From positions 1 to 5,087 of the forward strand of contig JAEYZB010000178.1 of the NCBI GenBank assembly GCA_023428205.1: a DNA stretch of 5,087 bases, read 5' to 3'. Below the pieces are notes generated by a model that was given only the letters and a program-made list of their open reading frames with translations, did no database searches and was not told the DNA's origin. Shown here piece by piece: positions 1 to 4,734 of this stretch (position 1 is its first letter; the number at the start of each line of letters is the position of its first letter). The stretch comes from Bacteroidota bacterium (GTDB lineage Bacteria > Bacteroidota > Bacteroidia > Chitinophagales > LD1). Made by a program: the position numbers and the translations under genes.

Positions 1-697
1 AAACGTGCTCGTTTTTTTCACCCATTTGCCAATATTCTTTCACGTCAATCTTTAGTGAAACTGTATCAATCTCCGCATAATGAGCAGGAGGAAGTTTGCA
101 TACATTTTGCCAAATTGTTTTCGGGGAAGGAATGTAGCGGTACACAAAATAATCCGCAAAAGCAGAAAAATCAATTTCCTTCTTCACCTCCCCTGATGCA
201 AGAATGGCTTTCAATTCTGAGGCAAAAATGAGTTTATCGTTTTGAAGAAAATAATAAAGCGGTTTGATTCCAAAACGGTCGCGAACCAAAAATAGTATCT
301 GTTTTCGTTCATCTAAAATCGCAAACGCAAACATTCCTTTCAACCTATTCAATACATCAATTCCCCACTTTTCATAAGCTGCCAAAATCACTTCCGTATC
401 CGAATTTGTTTTGAAAGAGTAATCAGCAGACAATTCCTTTTTCAGCTCAAGATAGTTGTATATTTCACCATTAAACGTAATCCAAATTTCATGCGAGTTA
501 TTTGTCATCGGCTGTTTACCGGCATCTGACAAATCCAAAAAAGACAAGCGTCTATGTGCTAAAGCAATTCTTTTGTTTTGGGAAATAAACATCCCCTCAC
601 CATCAGGTCCACGATGTGCTAACGTATCATTCATTCGCTGCATCACGCTTTCTGAAATTTCTTTTTTCAAATCAATATATCCTACAATACCACACAT
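1..697 (-). CDS. asnB: Asparagine synthetase (glutamine-hydrolysing), N-terminal part, cut by the window edge
   Basis: Seen: an open frame starts at the ATG on 697-695 and reads 232 codons to the edge with no stop. The protein begins MCGIVGYIDL, so Cys2 is exposed as the N-terminal nucleophile after Met removal. It then shows 'HRGPDGEG' (28-35), 'HRRLSFLDLSDAGKQPM' (48-64), 'FNGEIYNY' (75-82), 'SDTEV' (99-103), 'RDRFGIKPLYY' (139-149) and 'FASELKAI' (158-165). Family knowledge: this is the class-II glutamine amidotransferase domain of AsnB-type enzymes, which frees ammonia from glutamine for ATP-dependent amidation of aspartate in the cytoplasm. Arg50, Asn76-Gly77 and Asp100 match the usual glutamine-binding residues. 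The family is about 600-630 residues long, so the ATP-pyrophosphatase (SGGxDS) domain lies outside the window. Inference: such enzymes also occur in surface-polysaccharide loci, where some amidate sugars or peptides, so a housekeeping role is not proven. It is transcribed divergently from the next gene. Confidence 0.93.
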   Translation of the reverse strand, partial: MCGIVGYIDLKKEISESVMQRMNDTLAHRGPDGEGMFISQNKRIALAHRRLSFLDLSDAGKQPMTNNSHEIWITFNGEIYNYLELKKELSADYSFKTNSDTEVILAAYEKWGIDVLNRLKGMFAFAILDERKQILFLVRDRFGIKPLYYFLQNDKLIFASELKAILASGEVKKEIDFSAFADYFVYRYIPSPKTIWQNVCKLPPAHYAEIDTVSLKIDVKEYWQMGEKNEHV

Positions 698-727
698 TAT
701 TCTTTCTCTTTAGCAAGCACCGAAATT

Positions 728-761
728 AAAAGAATATTCAAGACTTCGTATACTGTTCCAA
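728..761 (-). promoter_or_regulatory. Possible promoter for asnB
   Basis: On the minus strand a TTG (759-761) lies 22 nt upstream of TATTCTTTT (728-736), about 30 nt before the asnB ATG. This loosely resembles the Bacteroidota -33 TTG / -7 TAnnTTTG arrangement, but the -7 box is imperfect (TTTT for TTTG, shifted by one). The spacer is AT-rich, so chance matches are expected. It is the best candidate I found in the spacer on this strand. Confidence 0.22.
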
Positions 762-917
762 CGAAAGTTCGTATCGAATTTCGACTTTGCAAAACTCCTA
801 TAGCTCTTTATGTGGAAACAATAATAAGCGTTTCAAAACATCCTTACATTCTCCTTTTCTAGTTCAAAAGAAGAAGTTGAACAACTTTCTCCAATCATTT
901 CAAATAATAGAAAAATA

Positions 918-925
918 TTACTTTC
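918..925 (+). promoter_or_regulatory. Possible -7 box of the secreted-protein gene
   Basis: TTACTTTC within 'aatattactttcaattt' lies 28 nt before the chosen ATG (946) and resembles the Bacteroidota -7 element TAnnTTTG. The same octamer occurs 27 nt before the next gene's start, at 1831-1838. No clear -33 TTG is seen at the right distance. This is inference from position and repetition only. Confidence 0.3.
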
Positions 926-945
926 AATTTCAAAATACAACTATT

Positions 946-1782
946 ATGAAACGAATCAACCTTTTAATTACCGTTTTTGCTTTGGCAATCAGTCCAACAA
1001 CTTTTGCTCAGGAAAAAGTTTTTTATCCTGACCAGCAAAAAATAAGCGCAGCAAGTTATGATGTAAAAATTACAGACATTGTTGCTCTTCCAAAAGAAAT
1101 CAAATTCAAATTAGAATTTGAAAACACGAGCAACGACATTATCGTTTATGATTTATCTAAGTCAGAAATCATTGCGAGCGGCAATAAATACACGCCCAAA
1201 AGCCGTATCGCGTTTGTGACACTTTCCAGGCCAATTGTACTTGCTCCACATAAAAAAATCAACAGAACTGTTTCTGCAACCGCAGACAATATGGGCTCTC
1301 CCAAAGACTTTAAATTTGAGTTGAAAGGAGTGCAGAAAGTAACATTAAGCAATGACAAGCATAATGCGCCCAAATTTGCGCTTCCGGCAACCGCCAACGA
1401 TTTTCCGGCAGGACCGTTTACCGTAAATTTGAAAGATTATAAAAAAACTACCGGTGGCTCCAGCGTAAAATTCAATGCGCAGTACAACGGTAAAAAAGTA
1501 GGATTCATTTTCCCTTCCAAAATAACCGTTTCAATGCCGGACGGCAAAAATTACGCCAATGCTGACCGTGATGCCGATCCGATTTTATTCTTTCCGGGAG
1601 ACAAAGATGATTTCGGGGCAAAATGGGACAGAATGCCCGGTGGAGCAATCAACGACATGCAAAAAGTAGAAATGAATATCAATTTTGAAGAGGTGTTCCG
1701 TGAAGGCTCAGTATCAGATATCGAATCAAAATCTTTCTCCTTTACATGGGACGAAGCCCTTACGAAAGAGAAAAACAAATAG
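946..1782 (+). CDS. Secreted or periplasmic protein of unknown function with two similar beta-rich domains
   Basis: I do not recognise this family. The 278-residue protein starts with a signal peptide (MKRINLLITVFALAISPTTFA, probable cleavage before Gln22), so it should leave the cytoplasm. There is no lipobox Cys and no later membrane segment. The open frame extends upstream to a TTG at 787, but the extra 53 codons look like untranslated leader and would bury the signal peptide, so ATG 946 is chosen. Two stretches look alike. Residues 38-130 have 'YDVKITDI', 'IKFKLEFEN', 'SKSEIIASGNKY' and 'PIVLAPHKK'. Residues 158-250 have 'FTVNLKDY', 'VKFNAQYN', 'SKITVSMPDGKNY' and 'PILFFPGDK'. Alternating hydrophobic residues suggest an Ig-like or telokin-like beta sandwich in each (inference). 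A Ca-site-like acidic run 'NADRDAD' lies at 205-211. A strong terminator follows, so it is probably a single-gene transcript. Reality as a gene: high; function: unknown. Confidence 0.85.
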   Translation: MKRINLLITVFALAISPTTFAQEKVFYPDQQKISAASYDVKITDIVALPKEIKFKLEFENTSNDIIVYDLSKSEIIASGNKYTPKSRIAFVTLSRPIVLAPHKKINRTVSATADNMGSPKDFKFELKGVQKVTLSNDKHNAPKFALPATANDFPAGPFTVNLKDYKKTTGGSSVKFNAQYNGKKVGFIFPSKITVSMPDGKNYANADRDADPILFFPGDKDDFGAKWDRMPGGAINDMQKVEMNINFEEVFREGSVSDIESKSFSFTWDEALTKEKNK

Positions 1783-1790
1783 TTTACAGA

Positions 1791-1820
1791 AAGGTCGGAA
1801 TATTCCGACCTTTTTTATTT
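1791..1820 (+). terminator. Rho-independent terminator after the secreted-protein gene
   Basis: A perfect 22-bp palindrome (1791-1812, arms AAGGTCGGAAT / ATTCCGACCTT) begins 8 nt after the TAG stop and runs into a T-rich tract (TTTTATTT). The GC-rich stem plus U-tract is a standard intrinsic terminator. The hairpin must open a few central AT pairs to form its loop. It isolates this gene from the efflux gene downstream. Confidence 0.88.
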
Positions 1821-1830
1821 TCCAATATTA

Positions 1831-1838
1831 TTACTTTC
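1831..1838 (+). promoter_or_regulatory. Possible -7 box of the efflux-protein gene
   Basis: TTACTTTC in 'aatattattactttcacgcc' lies just after the upstream terminator and 27 nt before the GTG start. It repeats the octamer found 28 nt before the preceding gene. It is a plausible variant of TAnnTTTG, and a promoter is needed here because the terminator separates the genes. No -33 TTG is evident. A second similar string, TAATACTTTT, lies at about 1845-1854. Confidence 0.33.
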
Positions 1839-1857
1839 ACGCCATAATACTTTTCGC

Positions 1858-3216
1858 GTGAAAACTCGTTTTCTTTTCGCTACCGCTTTTTTAATTCAAT
1901 CCCTTTTTTGTGCTGCGCAAAAAGCATGGACATTACAAGACTGTATTGAATACGCCATCGCCAACAATGTACAAATACAACAAGCGGAAATAAACGAACA
2001 CATTTCCAAAAACAATTTGTTGCAAAGCGAATTGAATTTGTTACCATCCATCTCAGGGGCTGCAAATTACAATTTCACCTTTGGTTATTCCATCAGCCCG
2101 GTGGACTACCAATACAGCAAAACGAATTCGCAACAATTAACGACTTCGCTAAACAGCAATTTGACTTTGATAAACGGTTTGCAAAAAATAAATACGATTC
2201 GCAAAAGTAAAGCGGACGCACAGGCTGCGGGTTTTGACAAACAAAACACTATCAACAACACAACCTTGCAACTCACCAATTATTTCTTGCAAGTATTATT
2301 GAATAAAGAATTACTAGCAGTGGCGCAAAGTCAATTAGATATTTCAGCGACACAGCTAGACCAAGCGAAAGCAAAACTGAAAGCGGGAACAATGGCAGAA
2401 GCAGAAATTTATCAATTTGAATCTGCCGAAGCCAGTAACAATGCCTCCGTGATTCAGGCAAAAAACAATTTATCGCTTTCTATTTTACAACTGAAAATCG
2501 CGTTGCAGTTGCCCGATTCTGTAGGATTTGATGTTGCAGCGCCAAACATTACCAACAATATGCTGACCGACATCAGCCGACAAAGCGAAACAGAACTATA
2601 TAGCCAAGCAGTGTACAATCAACCTGCCATCAAAAGCGCACAAGCCAAAGTAGCAAGTGCAATATACGGCCATAAAATAGCGATAGGTTCACTCAGTCCA
2701 AGTATTTCATTCAACTTTATGTTGGGTGACAATTACTACGACCAAGCCGCAAAGGTGATAAGCATTTCACCTTACGTTACCGAACCGATTTCATTCCGCG
2801 ATCAATTCAAAAACAACCTCCAAAAAATTGCAGGCTTCAATTTGCAAGTCCCTATTTTTTCAGGTTGGTCGCGAATGACAAACATCTCCAACTCCAAGCT
2901 CCAACGCCAAATTCAGGAATTGGAACTGAGTAATCAAAAAAATAAATTCCGTCAAGATATTCAGCAAGCATTCAACAACGCTAAAGGTGCGCGTGAAACC
3001 TATTTCGCAAATGAAAAAGCAGCTGTTTCTGCCCGAAAATCCTATGAAGCTTATCAAAAACGTTTCTCTGTTGGAATGTCGAATTCCTTTGAATTACAAC
3101 AAGCGCAAACAAATTTATACAAAGCGGAATCACAATCCGCACAATCAAAATATTCGTATTTATTGTATTTAAAAATTTTAGATTTTTATCAAGGGAAACC
3201 AATAAGAATAGATTAA
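1858..3216 (+). CDS. TolC-family outer-membrane efflux protein (OEP)
   Basis: The 452-residue length is typical of the TolC/OprM superfamily: trimeric outer-membrane channels with a long periplasmic alpha-helical tunnel, serving RND or ABC efflux pumps or type I secretion. Seen: signal peptide MKTRFLFATAFLIQSLFCAA with likely cleavage before Gln21; the mature start 'WTLQDCIEYAIANNVQIQQAEI' (24-45), a hallmark of these proteins in Bacteroidota; two OEP repeats at about 24-217 and 245-445, each rich in Gln/Ala/Asn/Lys heptad helices; 'FNLQVPIFSGWSRMTNISNSK' split around 327-347, the strand-to-helix return; and the end 'KYSYLLYLKILDFYQGKPI' (431-449). The start is GTG at 1858: there is no other Met before residue 179, and only this start keeps the signal peptide. 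No membrane-fusion protein or pump gene is adjacent in this window, so the partner and substrate are unknown. It is probably expressed alone, between a terminator upstream and a convergent gene downstream. Confidence 0.92.
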   Translation: MKTRFLFATAFLIQSLFCAAQKAWTLQDCIEYAIANNVQIQQAEINEHISKNNLLQSELNLLPSISGAANYNFTFGYSISPVDYQYSKTNSQQLTTSLNSNLTLINGLQKINTIRKSKADAQAAGFDKQNTINNTTLQLTNYFLQVLLNKELLAVAQSQLDISATQLDQAKAKLKAGTMAEAEIYQFESAEASNNASVIQAKNNLSLSILQLKIALQLPDSVGFDVAAPNITNNMLTDISRQSETELYSQAVYNQPAIKSAQAKVASAIYGHKIAIGSLSPSISFNFMLGDNYYDQAAKVISISPYVTEPISFRDQFKNNLQKIAGFNLQVPIFSGWSRMTNISNSKLQRQIQELELSNQKNKFRQDIQQAFNNAKGARETYFANEKAAVSARKSYEAYQKRFSVGMSNSFELQQAQTNLYKAESQSAQSKYSYLLYLKILDFYQGKPIRID

Positions 3217-3251
3217 AAAACGAACACATTTTAAATTCCTCCTCGTTTTTT
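3215..3251. terminator. Weak bidirectional terminator between convergent genes
   Basis: AAAAAACGA (3215-3223) pairs perfectly with TCGTTTTTT (3243-3251) around a 19-nt loop. It overlaps the efflux gene's stop codon and reaches to the edge of the glycosyltransferase stop. A and T runs flank the core on opposite sides, so each strand would give a short stem ending in U's. The stem holds only two G-C pairs and the loop is long, so efficiency is doubtful. Confidence 0.42.
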
Positions 3252-4424
3252 TCAACCATTTAAAGCCTTTTCTTTCGGCTTCCGTCCTCGCTTTTTCGGA
3301 ATTCTCGCCACTTTTCTCACAATTTCCAACATTTCAGCCCAAGCGTATTTTGCTTTCTCTTTTTTGATATTATCGACAAAGGTGTATTCTTTGTGTTCCT
3401 TGAAAAATTTATCCATATAAAACACAATGGAATCTACATTCGGCTCAGCAACGTAGCCCACTACATCGTGCGGTACAATTTCAGGCAAACCGCCCACATT
3501 CGTTACGAGCATCGGACGATTGAAGTGATAGCAAATCTGCGTAACACCGCTTTGTGTAGCGTGCTTATACGGTTGCACCACCAAATCGGCCGCACAAAAA
3601 TAATAACGCACCATATCGTCAGGAATAAAATCCGTACGCAAAATCACTTTCTTTTTTAAGCCATATTTTTTAATCAAATCGTGATACGGTTTCGGATCGC
3701 TGTAAAACTCGCCCGCAACAATCAATTCTATATACGAATTTTTGAAACGTTCATCGGCAAAAGCTTCCAATAAGAGATCCAATCCTTTATAATCGCGGAT
3801 AAAACCGAAAAAGAGAATGTAATGCCCATTAATTTCCAGCCCTAATTTTTTAATGGCTTCTGCCTTGCGAACACGCTCTCCAAAATTGTCGTAAAGCGGA
3901 TGAGGTGAAAATGCTTTCGGTTTCGTTTTATCAAATAAATCCAAGTCATTCAACACCGATTTAGACATCACGACAAAGCCGTGAACACTCCCTACAAAAT
4001 ATTTCGCTAACCAAAAATCACCGATGCGTTTTTCGTGCGGAATGATGTTATCTATAATGGATATGATTTTTGTTTTCTTGTTCGATTTCACGATTCGCGA
4101 AATGGTTCCCAAGCACGGAGCCATAAACGGCAACCAAAATTTCACAATCATCAAATCCGCGTTCAGTGCCTTTATTTCACGACCGACTTTGAACCAGTTG
4201 AAAGGATTGATAGAATTGACTTTTACGCGAATGTCTAAATCGGCTGGTGCCGGTTGGTCGCTGTATTGCGTTTGACCGGGAAATAAAAAATCAGGATACT
4301 GTAAACTGAAGGTGTAAATAATCACTTCATGCCCCTCCGCAATGTACTCGCGCGCAATGCGCTCGTTATATGCAGCCAAGCCACCACGCAAAGGATATGA
4401 AGAACCAAGAATTACAACTTTCAT
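3252..4424 (-). CDS. GT-B fold glycosyltransferase (family 4 type) with a basic AT-hook-like C-terminal tail
   Basis: The 390-residue cytoplasmic enzyme probably moves a sugar from a nucleotide-sugar donor to a glycan or lipid acceptor. Seen: an N-terminal Rossmann half 'MKVVILGSSYPLRGGLAAYNE' split at 1-21, then 'GHEVIIYTF' (31-39), the usual acceptor-side GG loop of GT4 enzymes. The C-terminal donor half starts at 'YILFFGFIRDYKGLDLLLEAF' around 202-222 and includes 'LIVAGEF' (234-240), 'LRTDFIPDDMVRYYFCAADLVV' around 262-283 and 'TNVGGLPEIV' (308-317). The usual E-x7-E donor motif is not conserved: in 'HATQSGVTQICYHFNRP' (288-304) its two Glu positions align with Thr290 and Cys298. I recall this variant in a GT4 subgroup, but that is memory and not checked. 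The last ~20 residues (371-390) are strongly basic, with PKKRGRKPKEK at 376-386. The ATG at 4424 directly precedes the Rossmann strand, so the start is secure. The gene lies about 100 bp downstream of the SRP RNA gene on the same strand. Substrate unknown. Confidence 0.9.
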   Translation of the reverse strand: MKVVILGSSYPLRGGLAAYNERIAREYIAEGHEVIIYTFSLQYPDFLFPGQTQYSDQPAPADLDIRVKVNSINPFNWFKVGREIKALNADLMIVKFWLPFMAPCLGTISRIVKSNKKTKIISIIDNIIPHEKRIGDFWLAKYFVGSVHGFVVMSKSVLNDLDLFDKTKPKAFSPHPLYDNFGERVRKAEAIKKLGLEINGHYILFFGFIRDYKGLDLLLEAFADERFKNSYIELIVAGEFYSDPKPYHDLIKKYGLKKKVILRTDFIPDDMVRYYFCAADLVVQPYKHATQSGVTQICYHFNRPMLVTNVGGLPEIVPHDVVGYVAEPNVDSIVFYMDKFFKEHKEYTFVDNIKKEKAKYAWAEMLEIVRKVARIPKKRGRKPKEKALNG

Positions 4425-4438
4425 AACAGGGCGAAAAG

Positions 4439-4460
4439 CTAAAAACTAAAAATGAAAAAT
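4439..4460. repeat. 22-nt direct repeat, copy A
   Basis: Starts CTAAAAACTAAAAATG and is followed by AAAAAT. It matches copy B (4642-4663) at 21 of 22 positions (A versus G at position 14), in the same orientation, 203 bp apart. It sits just upstream of the glycosyltransferase start. On the minus strand it ends in TAG and leads into TAGCTTTTCG, a loose -7-like box about 10 nt from the ATG. Confidence 0.8.
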
Positions 4461-4461
4461 C

Positions 4462-4478
4462 GATTGATTCTGTCAATC
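4462..4478 (-). other. Small hairpin followed by T-rich DNA upstream of the glycosyltransferase
   Basis: GATTGA (4462-4467) and TCAATC (4473-4478) form a 6-bp stem with a 5-nt loop. On the minus strand it is followed by CGATTTTTCATTTTT. It could be a backup terminator for the SRP RNA transcript or a leader structure. The stem is short and AT-rich, so this is weak. Confidence 0.25.
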
Positions 4479-4520
4479 ATAAATCTACTTACGACTTATG
4501 CCATGCGACTTACGTCTATT

Positions 4521-4626
4521 AAAAAATTCGGGCAAGTTACTCATATCGCACCGCTACAACCTCTTACCTTTGCTGCGTTTCCGCCCTGGAGGAGTGGGAG
4601 GGAGCTGGTCGTACAAGGCTCGCCCG
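4521..4626 (-). ncRNA. ffs: Signal recognition particle RNA, small bacterial (4.5S) type
   Basis: The RNA pairs with Ffh (SRP54) to bring ribosomes making membrane proteins to FtsY and the translocon. Seen on the minus strand: the apical core CAGG, then a GCG stem (4582-4584), a GAAA tetraloop (4578-4581), a CGC stem (4575-4577) and AGCA (4571-4574). This is the same layout as the E. coli 4.5S core (CAGG-UCC-GGAA-GGA-AGCA). Below it CCUC pairs with GAGG. The ends close as a terminal helix, CGGGCGAG (4619-4626) with CUUGCCCG (4529-4536), with one G-U pair. AA and six T's follow (4521-4528), giving an intrinsic terminator that includes the terminal helix. The mature RNA is about 98-106 nt, as expected for the form lacking an Alu domain. 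A canonical promoter box lies just upstream. The 62-codon plus-strand frame over this region is a spurious shadow. Exact ends are inferred. Confidence 0.93.
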
Positions 4627-4631
4627 AGGCG

Positions 4632-4639
4632 CAAACATA
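4632..4639 (-). promoter_or_regulatory. -7 promoter box of the SRP RNA gene
   Basis: TATGTTTG on the minus strand is an exact match to the Bacteroidota housekeeping -7 consensus TAnnTTTG. Its distance predicts transcription starting at about 4626, where the RNA's terminal helix begins. The -33 TTG is not exact; the nearest candidate is TTC at 4657-4659, 17 nt upstream and inside repeat copy B. Confidence 0.75.
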
Positions 4640-4641
4640 AA

Positions 4642-4663
4642 CTAAAAACTAAAAGTGAAAAAT
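4642..4663. repeat. 22-nt direct repeat, copy B
   Basis: Nearly identical (21/22) to copy A at 4439-4460. Here it fills the space just upstream of the SRP RNA -7 box, where a -33 region and any A/T-rich UP-like sequence would lie. The two copies bracket the SRP RNA gene. Confidence 0.8.
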
Positions 4664-4674
4664 TATAAACGGAA

Positions 4675-4731
4675 ATGGGTCAAAAAAACGAGGTCGTTGA
4701 GCTTACCGAAATGAGCAGGATTTACTGTTGA
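4675..4731 (+). other. Short 18-codon ORF, possible relic of an ABC-ATPase start
   Basis: The plus strand reads MGQKNEVVELTEMSRIYC and then TGA. 'VVELTEMSRIY' resembles the first strand of MacB/LolD-type ABC transporter ATPases ('.IEL.n.sriY.mG'). Nothing further of such a protein follows before the convergent gene end at 4735. It may be a leftover of a deleted gene or chance. I would not annotate it as a functional gene. Confidence 0.18.
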
Positions 4732-4734
4732 AAA

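Noticed and set aside
456..713. Plus-strand 85-codon ORF
   Set aside because: It lies antisense to the well-conserved asnB N-terminus and has no recognisable protein character; a shadow.
787..945. 53-residue N-terminal extension of the secreted protein, from a TTG
   Set aside because: Low-complexity AT-rich translation that would place the signal peptide internally; ATG 946 with a classic signal peptide explains the gene.
2981..3259. Minus-strand 92-codon ORF overlapping the efflux gene and starting inside the glycosyltransferase end
   Set aside because: It overlaps the conserved C-terminal OEP coding region almost completely; its Phe/Leu-rich content reflects the antisense of Lys/Gln/Asn codons.
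4491..4516. Repeated CGACTTA heptamer (plus strand), considered as a CRISPR-like or iteron array
   Set aside because: Only two copies of seven bases in a 26-bp stretch, with no regular spacing or further copies.
4452..4640. Plus-strand 62-codon ORF over the SRP RNA
   Set aside because: Antisense of a structured RNA; no protein features and no promoter in that direction.
4439..4663. Direct repeats considered as target-site duplications of an insertion sequence
   Set aside because: The enclosed segment is an SRP RNA gene with no transposase and no terminal inverted repeats; 22 nt is also long for a typical target duplication.
4664..4734. Terminator for the membrane glycosyltransferase (GAGCTCAACGACCTCG-like region before T7 on the minus strand)
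   Set aside because: A T-run is present at 4682-4688, but I could not build a stem longer than about 3 bp before it.
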